64,000 nucleotides of DNA. It comes from Hydractinia symbiolongicarpus (taxonomy: Eukaryota > Cnidaria > Hydrozoa > Anthoathecata > Hydractiniidae). This document shows positions 12,610 to 26,030 of the stretch, in pieces. Positions within the stretch are counted from its first letter, which is position 1, and the number at the start of each line of letters is the position of its first letter. The position numbers were made by a program, and so were the translations under genes. The stretch is from positions 32,790,001 through 32,854,000 of the forward strand of contig NC_079882.1 of assembly GCF_029227915.1 (NCBI RefSeq), in the 5' to 3' direction. Below the pieces are notes generated by a model. The model made no database searches. It saw only the letters and a list, made by a program, of their open reading frames with translations, and had not been told where the DNA came from.

Positions 12610-15600
12610 CTTGGCCCGTATAGTCAAAAGTATACAAAGAAAGTACCCAGGGAGTAAACTCATTTCGCGAACGATTTTTTAAATTATTTTTTCACCACTA
12701 AAACGCATGAGACTTCTAGTTTTCAAAAATGTTTTCATTTTTGATGAGACGCTGAATAAAAGCAGTTTAATCGCCGGCAAACGAAAACCTGCGATTTCCC
12801 TAAATCCCGGACACGGCCCGTATAGTCAAAAGTATACAAAGAAAGTACCCAGGGAGTAAACTCATTTCCCGAACGATTTTTTAAATTATTTTTTCACCAC
12901 TAAAACGCATGAGACTTGTAGTTTTCAAAAATGTTTTCATTTTTGATGAGACGCTGAATAAAAGAAGTTTAATCGCCGGCAACCGAAAACCCGCGATTTC
13001 CCGTAAATCCCGGCTTGGCCCGTATAGTCAAAAGTATACAAAGAAAGTACCCAGGGAGTAAACTCATTTCCCGAACGATTTTTTAAATTATTTTTTCACC
13101 ACTAAAACGCATGAGACTTGTAGTTTTCAAAAATGTTTTCATTTTTGATGAGACGCTGAATAAAAGCAGTTTAATCGCCGGCAAACGAAAATCTGCGATT
13201 TCCCGTAAATCCCGGACTCGGCCCGTATAGTCAAAAGTAAACAAAGAAAGTACCCAGGGAGTAAACTCATTTCCCGAACGATTTTTTAAATTATTTTTTG
13301 ACCACTAAAACGCATGAGACTTGTAGTTGTCAAAAATGTTTTCATTTTTGATGAGACGCTTAATGAAAGAGGTTTAATCGCCGGCAAACGAAATCCGGCG
13401 TTTTCCCGTAAATCCGGGTCTTGGCCCGTATAGTCGAATGTATACAAAGAAAGTACCCAGGGAGTAAACTCATTTCCCGAACGATTTTTTAAATTTTTTT
13501 TTCACCACTAAAACGCATGAGACTTGTAGTTCTCAAAAATGTTTTCATTTTTGATAAGACGCTTAATGAAAGAGGTTCAATCGCCGGAAAACGAAAACCT
13601 GCGATTTCCCGTAAATCCGGGCTTGGCCCGTATAGTCGAATGTATACAAAGAAAGTACCCTGTGAGTAAACTCATTTCCAGAACGATTTTTTAATTTATT
13701 TTTTCACCACTAAAACGCATAAGACTTGTAGGTTTTAAAAATGTTTTCATTTTTGATGAGACGCTGAATAAAAGAAGTTTAATCGCCGGCAAACGAAAAC
13801 CCGCGATTTCCCGTAAATCCCGGCTTGGCCCGTATAGTCAAAAGTATAAAAAGAAAGTACCCTGTGAGTAAACTCATTTCCCAAACGATTTTTTAAATTA
13901 TTTTTTCACCACTAAAACGCATGAGACTTGTAGTTTTCAAAAATGTTTTCATTTTTGATGAGACGCTGAATAAAAGCAGTTTAATCGCCGGCAAACGAAA
14001 ATCTGCGATTTCCCGTAAATCCCGGACTCGGCCCGTATAGTCAAAAGTATACAAAGAAAGTACCCAGGGAGTAAACTCATTTCCCGAACGATTTTTTAAA
14101 TTATTTTTTCACCACTAAAACGCATGAGACTTGTAGTTGTCAAAAATGTTTTCATTTTTGATGAGACGCTCAATGAAGGAGGTTTAATCGCCGGCAAACG
14201 AAATCCGGCGTTTTCCCGTAAATCCGGGGCTTGGCCCGTATAGTCGAATGTATACAAAGAAAGTACCCAGGGAGTAAACTCATTTCCCGAACGATTTTTT
14301 AAATTTTTTTTTCACCACTAAAACGCATGAGACTTGTAGTTGTCAAAAATGTTTTCATTTTTGATGAGACGCTTAATGAAAGAGGTTTAATCGCCGGCAA
14401 ACGAAATCCGGCGTTTTCCCGTAAATCCGGGGCTTGGCCCGTATAGTCGAATGTATACAAAGAAAGTACCCAGGGAGTAAACTCATTTCCCGAACGATTT
14501 TTTAAATTTTTTTTTCACCACTAAAACGCATGAGACTTGTAGTTTTCAAAAATGTTTTCATTTTTGATAAGACGCTTAATGAAAGAGGTTCAATCGCCGG
14601 AAAACGAAAACCTGCGATTTCCCGTAAATCCGGGCTTGGCCCGTATAGTCAAAAGTATACAAAGAAAGTACCCAGGGAGTAAACTCATTTCGCGAACGAT
14701 TTTTTAAATTATTTTTTCACCACTAAAACGCATGAGACTTCTAGTTTTCAAAAATGTTTTCATTTTTGATGAGACGCTGAATAAAAGCAGTTTAATCGCC
14801 GGCAAACGAAAACCTGCGATTTCCCTAAATCCCGGACACGGCCCGTATAGTCAAAAGTATACAAAGAAAGTACCCAGGGAGTAAACTCATTTCCCGAACG
14901 ATTTTTTAAATTATTTTTTCACCACTAAAACGCATGAGACTTGTAGTTTTCAAAAATGTTTTCATTTTTGATGAGACGCTGAATAAAAGAAGTTTAATCG
15001 CCGGCAACCGAAAACCCGCGATTTCCCGTAAATCCCGGCTTGGCCCGTATAGTCAAAAGTATACAAAGAAAGTACCCAGGGAGTAAACTCATTTCCCGAA
15101 CGATTTTTTAAATTATTTTTTCACCACTAAAACGCATGAGACTTGTAGTTTTCAAAAATGTTTTCATTTTTGATGAGACGCTGAATAAAAGCAGTTTAAT
15201 CGCCGGCAAACGAAAATCTGCGATTTCCCGTAAATCCCGGACTCGGCCCGTATAGTCAAAAGTAAACAAAGAAAGTACCCAGGGAGTAAACTCATTTCCC
15301 GAACGATTTTTTAAATTATTTTTTGACCACTAAAACGCATGAGACTTGTAGTTGTCAAAAATGTTTTCATTTTTGATGAGACGCTTAATGAAAGAGGTTT
15401 AATCGCCGGCAAACGAAATCCGGCGTTTTCCCGTAAATCCGGGTCTTGGCCCGTATAGTCGAATGTATACAAAGAAAGTACCCAGGGAGTAAACTCATTT
15501 CCCGAACGATTTTTTAAATTTTTTTTTCACCACTAAAACGCATGAGACTTGTAGTTCTCAAAAATGTTTTCATTTTTGATAAGACGCTTAATGAAAGAGG

Positions 15601-16660
15601 TTCAATCGCCGGAAAACGAAAACCTGCGATTTCCCGTAAATCCGGGCTTGGCCCGTATAGTCGAATGTATACAAAGAAAGTACCCTGTGAGTAAACTCAT
15701 TTCCAGAACGATTTTTTAAATTATTTTTTCACCACTAAAACGCATAAGACTTGTAGGTTTTAAAAATGTTTTCATTTTTGATGAGACGCTGAATAAAAGA
15801 AGTTTAATCGCCGGCAAACGAAAACCCGCGATTTCCCGTAAATCCCGGCTTGGCCCGTATAGTCAAAAGTATAAAAAGAAAGTACCCTGTGAGTAAACTC
15901 ATTTCCCAAACGATTTTTTAAATTATTTTTTCACCACTAAAACGCATGAGACTTGTAGTTTTCAAAAATGTTTTCATTTTTGATGAGACGCTGAATAAAA
16001 GCAGTTTAATCGCCGGCAAACGAAAATCCGCGATTTCCCGTAAATCCCGGACTCGGCCCGTATAGTCAAAAGTATACAAAGAAAGTACCCAGGGAGTAAA
16101 CTCATTTCCCGAACGATTTTTTAAATTATTTTTTCACCACTAAAACGCATGAGACTTGTAGTTGTCAAAAATGTTTTCATTTTTGATGAGACGCTTAATG
16201 AAGGAGGTTTAATCGCCGGCAAACGAAATCCGGCGTTTTCCCGTAAATCCGGGGCTTGGCCCGTATAGTCGAATGTATACAAAGAAAGTACCCAGGGAGT
16301 AAACTCATTTCCCGAACGATTTTTTAAATTTTTTTTTCACCACTAAAACGCATGAGACTTGTAGTTGTCAAAAATGTTTTCATTTTTGATGAGACGCTTA
16401 ATGAAAGAGGTTTAATCGCCGGCAAACGAAATCCGGCGTTTTCCCGTAAATCCGGGGCTTGGCCCGTATAGTCGAATGTATACAAAGAAAGTACCCAGGG
16501 AGTAAACTCATTTCCCGAACGATTTTTTAAATTTTTTTTTCACCACTAAAACGCATGAGACTTGTAGTTTTCAAAAATGTTTTCATTTTTGATAAGACGC
16601 TTAATGAAAGAGGTTCAATCGCCGGAAAACGAAAACCTGCGATTTCCCGTAAATCCGGGC
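12610..16660 (+). repeat. Tandem pair of 2,025-bp (10-monomer) units
   Basis: Bases about 12610-14634 and 14635-16660 are consecutive near-identical copies. Three rare marks fix the offset: TTTCGCGAACG with GACTTCTAG (12661 and 14686), GTAAACAAAG (13238 and 15262) and AAAGTATAAA (13841 and 15866). A few single-base differences are visible, for example CTCAATGAAGG against CTTAATGAAGG and one CTGCG against CCGCG. The copy after 16660 is continued for about 0.7 kb by a 1,013-bp (5-monomer) repeat, with TGAAGGAGG at about 14.17, 16.20 and 17.21 kb. Confidence 0.85.
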
Positions 16661-17524
16661 TTGGCCCGTATAGTCGAATGTATACAAAGAAAGTACCCTG
16701 TGAGTAAACTCATTTCCAGAACGATTTTTTAAATTATTTTTTCACCACTAAAACGCATAAGACTTGTAGGTTTTAAAAATGTTTTCATTTTTGATGAGAC
16801 GCTGAATAAAAGAAGTTTAATCGCCGGCAAACGAAAACCCGCGATTTCCCGTAAATCCCGGCTTGGCCCGTATAGTCAAAAGTATACAAAGAAAGTACCC
16901 TGTGAGTAAACTCATTTCCCAAACGATTTTTTAAATTATTTTTTCACCACTAAAACGCATGAGACTTGTAGTTTTCAAAAATGTTTTCATTTTTGATGAG
17001 ACGCTGAATAAAAGCAGTTTAATCGCCGGCAAACGAAAATCCGCGATTTCCCGTAAATCCCGGACTCGGCCCGTATAGTCAAAAGTATACAAAGAAAGTA
17101 CCCAGGGAGTAAACTCATTTCCCGAAGGATTTTTTAAATTATTTTTTCACCACTAAAACGCATGAGACTTGTAGTTGTCAAAAATGTTTTCATTTTTGAT
17201 GAGACGCTTAATGAAGGAGGTTTAATCGCCGGCAAACGAAATCCGGCGTTTTCCCGTAAATCCGGGGCTTGGCCCGTATAGTCGAATGTATACAAAGAAA
17301 GTACCCAGGGAGTAAACTCATTTCCCGAACGATTTTTTAAATTTTTTTTTCACCACTAAAACGCATGAGACTTTAGGTTTTAAAAATGTTTTCATTTTTG
17401 ATGAGACGCTGAATAAAAGAAGTTTAATCGCCGGCAAAGGAAAACCCGCGATTTCCCGTAAATCCCGGCTTGGCCCGTATAGTCAAAAGTATACAAAGAA
17501 AGTACCCAGGGAGTAAACTCATTT

Positions 17525-20500
17525 CCCGAACGATTTTTTAAATTATATTTTCACCACTAAAACGCATGAGACTTGTAGGTTTTAAAAATGTTTTCATTTT
17601 TGATGAGACGCTGAATAAAAGAAGTTTAATCGCCGGCAAACGAAAACCCGCGATTTCCCGTAAATCCCGGCTTGGTCCGTATAGTCAAAAGTATACAAAG
17701 AAAGTACCCAGGGAATAAACTCATTTTCCGAACGATTTTTTAAATTATTTTTTCACCACTAAAACGCATGAGACTTGTAGTTTTCAAAAATGTTTTCATT
17801 TTTGATGAGACGCTGAATAAAAGCAGTTTAATCGCCGGCAAACGAAAATCTGCAATTTCCTGTAAATCCCGGACTCGGCCCGTATAGTCAAAAGTATACA
17901 AAGAAAGTACCCAGGGAGTAAACTCATTTCCCGAACGATTTTTTAAATTATTTTTTCACCACTAAAACGCATGAGACTTGTAGTTGTCAAAAATGTTTTC
18001 ATTTTTGATGAGACGCTTAATGAAAGAGGTTTAATCGCCGGCAAACGAAATCCGGCGTTTTCCCGTAAATCCGGGGCTTGGCCCGTATAGTCGAATGTAT
18101 ACAAAGAAAGTACCCTGTGAGTAAACTCATTTCCAGAACGATTTTTTAAATTATTTTTTCACCACTAAAACGCATAAGACTTGTAGGTTTTAAAAATGTT
18201 TTCATTTTTGATGAGACGCTGAATAAAAGAAGTTTAATCGCCGGCAAACGAAAACCCGAGATTTCCCGTAAATCCCGGCTTGGCCCGTATAGTCAAAAGT
18301 ATACAAAGAAAGTACCCAGGGAGTAAACTCATTTCCCGAACGATTTTTTAAATTATATTTTCACCACTAAAACGCATGAGACTTGTGGTTTTCAAAAATG
18401 TTTTCATTTTTGATGAGACGCTGAATAAAAGAAGTTTAATCGCCGGCAAACGAAAACCCGCGATTTCCCGTAAATCCCGGGCTTGGCACGTATAGTCGAA
18501 TGTATACAAAGAAAGTACCCTGTGAGTAAACCCATTTCCAGAACGATTTTTTAAATTATTTTTTCACCACTAAAGCCCATGAGACTTGTAGTTTTTAAAA
18601 ATGTTTTCATTTTTGATGAGACGCTGAATAAAAGAAGTTTAATCGCCGGCAAACGAAATCCGGCGTTTTCCCGTAAATCCGGGGCTTGGCCCGTATAGTC
18701 GAATGTATACAAAGAAAGTACCCTGTGAGTAAACTCATTTCCCGACCGATTTCTTAAATTATTTTTTCACCACTAAAACGCATAAGACTTGTAGGTTTTA
18801 AAAATGTTTTCATTTTTGATGAGACGCTGAATAAAAGAAGTTTAATCGCCGGCAAACGAAAACCCGCGATTTCCCGTAAATCCCGGGCTTGGCACGTATG
18901 GTCGAATGTATACAAAGAAAGTACCCTGTGAGTAAACCCATTTCCAGAACGATTTTTTAAATTATTTTTTCACCACTAAAGCCCATGAGACTTGTAGTTT
19001 TTAAAAATGTTTTCATTTTTGATGAGACGCTGAATAAAAGAAGTTTAATCGCCGGCATTCGAAAACCCGCGATTTCCCGTAAATCCCGGCTTGGCCCGTA
19101 TAGTCAAAAGTATACAAAGAAAGAACCCAGGGAGTAAACTCATTTCGCGAACGATTTTTTAAATTATTTTTTCACCACTAAAACGCATGAGACTTGTAGT
19201 TTTCAAAAATGTTTTCATTTTTGATGAGACGCTGAATAAAAGCAGTTTAATCGCCGGCAAACGAAAACCTTCGATTTCCCTAAATCCCGGACTCGGCCCG
19301 TATAGTCAAAAGTATACAAAGAAAGTACCCAGGGAGTAAACTCATTTCCAGATCGATTTTTTAAATTATTTTTTCACCACTAAAACGCATGAGCCTTGTA
19401 GTTTTCAAAAATGTTTTCATTTTTGATGAGACGCTGAATAAAAGAAGTTTAATCGCCGGCAAACGAAAACCCGCGATTTCCCGTAAATCCCGGCTTGTCC
19501 GGTATAGTCAAAAGTATACAAAGAAAGTACCCAGGGAGTAAACTCATTTCCCGAACGATTTTTTAAATTATTTTTTCACCACTAAAACGCATGAGACTTG
19601 TAGTTTTTAAAAATGTTTTCATTTTTGATGAGACGCTTAATGAAAGAGGTTTAATCGCCGGCAAACGAAATCCGGCGTTTTCCCGTAAATCCGGGGCTTG
19701 GCCCGTATAGTCAAAAGTATACAAAGAAAGTACCCAGGGAGTAAACTCATTTCCCGAACGATTTTTTAAATTATTTTTTCACCACTAAAACGCATAAGAC
19801 TTGTAGTTTTCAAAAATGTTTTCATTTTTGATAAGACGCTTAATGAAAGAGGTTCAATCGCCGGCAAACGAAAACCCGCGATTTCCCGTAAATCCCGGGC
19901 TTGGCCCGTATAGTCGAATATATACAAAGAAAGTACCCTGTGAGTAAACTCATTTCCAGAACGATTTTTTAAATTATTTTTTCACCACTAAAACGCATAA
20001 GACTTGTAGGTTTTAAAATTGTTTTCATTTTTGATGAGACGCTGAATAAAAGAAGTTTAATCGCCGGCAAACGAAAACCCGAGATTTCCCGTAAATCCCG
20101 GCTTGGCCCGTATAGTCAAAAGTATACAAAGAAAGTACCCAGGGAGTAAACTCATTTCCCGAACGATTTTTTAAATTATATTTTCACCATTAAAACGCAT
20201 GAGACTTGTAGGTTTTAAAATTGTTTTCATTTTTGATGAGACGCTGAATAAAAGAAGTTTAATCGCCGGCAAACGAAAACCCGAGATTTCCCGTAAATCC
20301 CGGCTTGGCCCGTATAGTCAAAAGTATACAAAGAAAGTACCCAGGGAGTAAACTCATTTCCCGAACGATTTTTTAAATTATATTTTCACCATTAAAACGC
20401 ATGAGACTTGTAGTTTTCAAAAATGTTTTCATTTTTGATGAGACGCTGAATAAAAGAAGTTTAATCGCCGGCAAACGAAAACCCGCGATTTCCCGTAAAT

Positions 20501-21777
20501 CCCGGGCTTGGCACGTATAGTCGAATGTAGACAAAGAAAGTACCCTGTGAGTAAACCCATTTCCAAAACGATTTTTTAAATTATTTTTTGACCACTAAAG
20601 CCCATGAGACTTGTAGTTTTTAAAAATGTTTTCATTTTTGATGAGACGCTGAATAAAAAAAGTTTAATCGCCGGCAAACGAAAACCCGCGATTTCCCGTA
20701 AATCCCGGCTTGGCCCGTATAGTCAAAAGTATACAAAGAAAGTACCCAGGGAGTAAACTCATTTCCCGAACGATTTTTTAAATTATTTTTTCACCACTAA
20801 AACGCATAAGACTTGTAGGTTTTAAAATTGTTTTCATTTTTGATGAGACGCTGAATAAAAGAAGTTTAATCGCCGGCAAACGAAAACCCGAGATTTCCTG
20901 TAAATCCCGGCTTGGCCCGTATAGTCAAAAGTATACAAAGAAAGTACCCAGGGAGTAAACTCATTTCCCGAACGATTTTTTAAATTATATTTTCACCATT
21001 AAAACGCATTAGACTTGTAGTTTTCAAAAATGTTTTCATTTTTGATGAGACGCTGAATAAAAGAAGTTTAATCGCCGGCAAACGAAAACCCGCGATTTCC
21101 CGTAAATCCCGGGCTTGGCACGTATAGTCGAATGTAGACAAAGAAAGTACCCTGTGAGTAAACCCATTTCCAAAACGATTTTTTAAATTATTTTTTCACC
21201 ACTAAAGCCCATGAGACTTGTAGTTTTTAAAAATGTTTTCATTTTTGATGAGACGCTGAATAAAAGAAGTTTAATCGCCGGCAAACGAAAACCCGCGATT
21301 TCCCGTAAATCCCGGCTTGGCCCGTATAGTCAAAAGTATACAAAGAAAGAACCCAGGGAGTAAACTCATTTCGCGAACGATTTTTTAAATTATTTTTTCA
21401 CCACTAAAACGCATGAGACTTGTAGTTTTCAAAATTGTTTTCATTTTTGATGAGACGCTGAATAAAAGCAGTTTAATCGCCGGTAAACGAAAATCCGCGA
21501 TTTCCCGTAAATCCCGGACTCGGCCCGTATAGTCAAAAGTATACAAAGAAAGTACCCAGGGAGTAAACTCATTTCCCGAACGATTTTTTAAATTATTTTT
21601 TCACCACTAAAACGCATGAGACTTGTAGTTTTCAAAAATGTTTTCATTTTTGATAAGACGCTTAATGAAAGAGGTTCAATCGCCGGCAAACGAAAACCCG
21701 CGATTTCCCGTAAATCCCGGGCTTGGCCCGTATAGTCGAATGTATACAAAGAAAGTACCCTGTGAGTAAACTCATTT
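17525..21777 (+). repeat. 4,253-bp (21-monomer) unit, copy 1
   Basis: Every rare mark in this interval recurs 4,253 bp downstream: TGCAATTT (17851 and 22104), GGCACGTATG (18891 and 23144), GCCGGCATTC (19051 and 23304), ATAAGACG (19831 and 24084) and TTTTAAAATT (20011 and 24264). The start is set where similarity to the second copy begins, close to GAACG at 17528. Upstream the two sequences carry different subtypes. This is among the largest recent amplifications in the window. Confidence 0.87.
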
Positions 21778-24700
21778 CCAGAACGATTTTTTAAATTATA
21801 TTTTCACCACTAAAACGCATGAGACTTGTAGGTTTTAAAAATGTTTTCATTTTTGATGAGACGCTGAATAAAAGAAGTTTAATCGCCGGCAAACGAAAAC
21901 CCGCGATTTCCCGTAAATCCCGGCTTGGCCCGTATAGTCAAAAGTATACAAAGAAAGTACCCAGGGAGTAAACTCATTTCCCGAACGATTTTTTAAATTA
22001 TTTTTTCACCACTAAAACGCATGAGACTTGTAGTTTTCAAAAATGTTTTCATTTTTGATGAGACGCTGAATAAAAGCAGTTTAATCGCCGGCAAACGAAA
22101 ATCTGCAATTTCCTGTAAATCCCGGACTCGGCCCGTATAGTCAAAAGTATACAAAGAAAGTACCCAGGGAGTAAACTCATTTCCCGAACGATTTTTTAAA
22201 TTATTTTTTCACCACTAAAACGCATGAGACTTGTAGTTGTCAAAAATGTTTTCATTTTTGATGAGACGCTTAATGAAAGAGGTTTAATCGCCGGCAAACG
22301 AAATCCGGCGTTTTCCCGTAAATCCGGGGCTTGGCCCGTATAGTCGAATGTATACAAAGAAAGTACCCTGTGAGTAAACTCATTTCCAGAACGATTTTTT
22401 AAATTATTTTTTCACCACTAAAACGCATAAGACTTGTAGGTTTTAAAAATGTTTTCATTTTTGATGAGACGCTGAATAAAAGAAGTTTAATCGCCGGCAA
22501 ACGAAAACCCGAGATTTCCCGTAAATCCCGGCTTGGCCCGTATAGTCAAAAGTATACAAAGAAAGTACCCAGGGAGTAAACTCATTTCCCGAACGATTTT
22601 TTAAATTATATTTTCACCACTAAAACGCATGAGACTTGTGGTTTTCAAAAATGTTTTCATTTTTGATGAGACGCTGAATAAAAGAAGTTTAATCGCCGGC
22701 AAACGAAAACCCGCGATTTCCCGTAAATCCCGGGCTTGGCACGTATAGTCGAATGTATACAAAGAAAGTACCCTGTGAGTAAACCCATTTCCAGAACGAT
22801 TTTTTAAATTATTTTTTCACCACTAAAGCCCATGAGACTTGTAGTTTTTAAAAATGTTTTCATTTTTGATGAGACGCTGAATAAAAGAAGTTTAATCGCC
22901 GGCAAACGAAATCCGGCGTTTTCCCGTAAATCCGGGGCTTGGCCCGTATAGTCGAATGTATACAAAGAAAGTACCCTGTGAGTAAACTCATTTCCAGAAC
23001 GATTTCTTAAATTATTTTTTCACCACTAAAACGCATAAGACTTGTAGGTTTTAAAAATGTTTTCATTTTTGATGAGACGCTGAATAAAAGAAGTTTAATC
23101 GCCGGCAAACGAAAACCCGCGATTTCCCGTAAATCCCGGGCTTGGCACGTATGGTCGAATGTATACAAAGAAAGTACCCTGTGAGTAAACCCATTTCCAG
23201 AACGATTTTTTAAATTATTTTTTCACCACTAAAGCCCATGAGACTTGTAGTTTTTAAAAATGTTTTCATTTTTGATGAGACGCTGAATAAAAGAAGTTTA
23301 ATCGCCGGCATTCGAAAACCCGCGATTTCCCGTAAATCCCGGCTTGGCCCGTATAGTCAAAAGTATACAAAGAAAGAACCCAGGGAGTAAACTCATTTCG
23401 CGAACGATTTTTTAAATTATTTTTTCACCACTAAAACGCATGAGACTTGTAGTTTTTAAAAATGTTTTCATTTTTGATGAGACGCTGAATAAAAGCAGTT
23501 TAATCGCCGGCAAACGAAAACCTGCGATTTCCCTAAATCCCGGACTCGGCCCGTATAGTCAAAAGTATACAAAGAAAGTACCCAGGGAGTAAACTCATTT
23601 CCAGATCGATTTTTTAAATTATTTTTTCACCACTAAAACGCATGAGCCTTGTAGTTTTCAAAAATGTTTTCATTTTTGATGAGACGCTGAATAAAAGAAG
23701 TTTAATCGCCGGCAAACGAAAACCCGCGATTTCCCGTAAATCCCGGCTTGTCCGGTATAGTCAAAAGTATACAAAGAAAGTACCCAGGGAGTAAACTCAT
23801 TTCCCGAACGATTTTTTAAATTATTTTTTCACCACTAAAACGCATGAGACTTGTAGTTTTTAAAAATGTTTTCATTTTTGATGAGACGCTTAATGAAAGA
23901 GGTTTAATCGCCGGCAAACGAAATCCGGCGTTTTCCCGTAAATCCGGGGCTTGGCCCGTATAGTCAAAAGTATACAAAGAAAGTACCCAGGGAGTAAACT
24001 CATTTCCCGAACGATTTTTTAAATTATTTTTTCACCACTAAAACGCATGAGACTTGTAGTTTTCAAAAATGTTTTCATTTTTGATAAGACGCTTAATGAA
24101 AGAGGTTCAATCGCCGGCAAACGAAAACCCGCGATTTCCCGTAAATCCCGGGCTTGGCCCGTATAGTCGAATGTATACAAAGAAAGTACCCTGTGAGTAA
24201 ACTCATTTCCAGAACGATTTTTTAAATTATTTTTTCACCACTAAAACGCATAAGACTTGTAGGTTTTAAAATTGTTTTCATTTTTGATGAGACGCTGAAT
24301 AAAAGAAGTTTAATCGCCGGCAAACGAAAACCCGAGATTTCCCGTAAATCCCGGCTTGGCCCGTATAGTCAAAAGTATACAAAGAAAGTACCCAGGGAGT
24401 AAACTCATTTCCCGAACGATTTTTTAAATTATATTTTCACCATTAAAACGCATGACACTTGTAGGTTTTAAAATTGTTTTCATTTTTGATGAGACGCTGA
24501 ATAAAAGAAGTTTAATCGCCGGCAAACGAAAACCCGAGATTTCCCGTAAATCCCGGCTTGGCCCGTATAGTCAAAAGTATACAAAGAAAGTACCCAGGGA
24601 GTAAACTCATTTCCCGAACGATTTTTTAAATTATATTTTCACCATTAAAACGCATGAGACTTGTAGTTTTCAAAAATGTTTTCATTTTTGATGAGACGCT

Positions 24701-26030
24701 GAATAAAAGAAGTTTAATCGCCGGCAAACGAAAACCCGCGATTTCCCGTAAATCCCGGGCTTGGCACGTATAGTCGAATGTAGACAAAGAAAGTACCCTG
24801 TGAGTAAACCCATTTCCAAAACGATTTTTTAAATTATTTTTTGACAACTAAAGCCCATGAGACTTGTAGTTTTTAAAAATGTTTTCATTTTTGATGAGAC
24901 GCTGAATAAAAAAAGTTTAATCGCCGGCAAACGAAAACCCGCGATTTCCCGTAAATCCCGGCTTGGCCCGTATAGTCAAAAGTATACAAAGAAAGTACCC
25001 AGGGAGGAAACTCATTTCCCGAACGATTTTTTAAATTATTTTTTCACCACTAAAACGCATAAGACTTGTAGGTTTTAAAATTGTTTTCATTTTTGATGAG
25101 ACGCTGAATAAAAGAAGTTTAATCGCCGGCAAACGAAAACCCGAGATTTCCTGTAAATCCCGGCTTGGCCCGTATAGTCAAAAGTATACAAAGAAAGTAC
25201 CCAGGGAGTAAACTCATTTCCCGAACGATTTTTTAAATTATATTTTCACCATTAAAACGCATTAGACTTGTAGTTTTCAAAAATGTTTTCATTTTTGATG
25301 AGACGCTGAATAAAAGAAGTTTAATCGCCGGCAAACGAAAACCCGCGATTTCCCGTAAATCCCGGGCTTGGCACGTATAGTCGAATGTAGACAAAGAAAG
25401 TACCCTGTGAGTAAACCCATTTCCAAAACGATTTTTTAAATTATTTTTTCACCACTAAAGCCCATGAGACTTGTAGTTTTTAAAAATGTTTTCATTTTTG
25501 ATGAGACGCTGAATAAAAGAAGTTTAATCGCCGGCAAACGAAAACCCGCGATTTCCCGTAAATCCCGGCTTGGCCCGTATAGTCAAAAGTATACAAAGAA
25601 AGAACCCAGGGAGTAAACTCATTTCGCGAACGATTTTTTAAATTATTTTTTCACCACTAAAACGCATGAGACTTGTAGTTTTCAAAATTGTTTTCATTTT
25701 TGATGAGACGCTGAATAAAAGCAGTTTAATCGCCGGCAAACGAAAATCCGCGATTCCCCGTAAATCCCGGACTCGGCCCGTATAGTCAAAAGTATACAAA
25801 GAAAGTACCCAGGGAGTAAACTCATTTCCCGAACGATTTTTTAAATTATTTTTTCACCACTAAAACGCATGAGACTTGTAGTTTTCAAAAATGTTTTCAT
25901 TTTTGATAAGACGCTTAATGAAAGAGGTTCAATCGCCGGCAAACGAAAACCCGCGATTTCCCGTAAATCCCGGGCTTGGCCCGTATAGTCGAATGTATAC
26001 AAAGAAAGTACCCTGTGAGTAAACTCATTT
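21778..26030 (+). repeat. 4,253-bp (21-monomer) unit, copy 2
   Basis: Directly abuts copy 1 in tandem. Few substitutions separate the copies, for example ATGACACTTG here near 24.45 kb, and CATAAGAC against CATGAGAC at the GATAAGACG monomer. Homology to the start of copy 1 ends at about 26.03 kb. There the sequence changes to a third, partial copy derived from an internal portion rather than from the unit start. Confidence 0.85.
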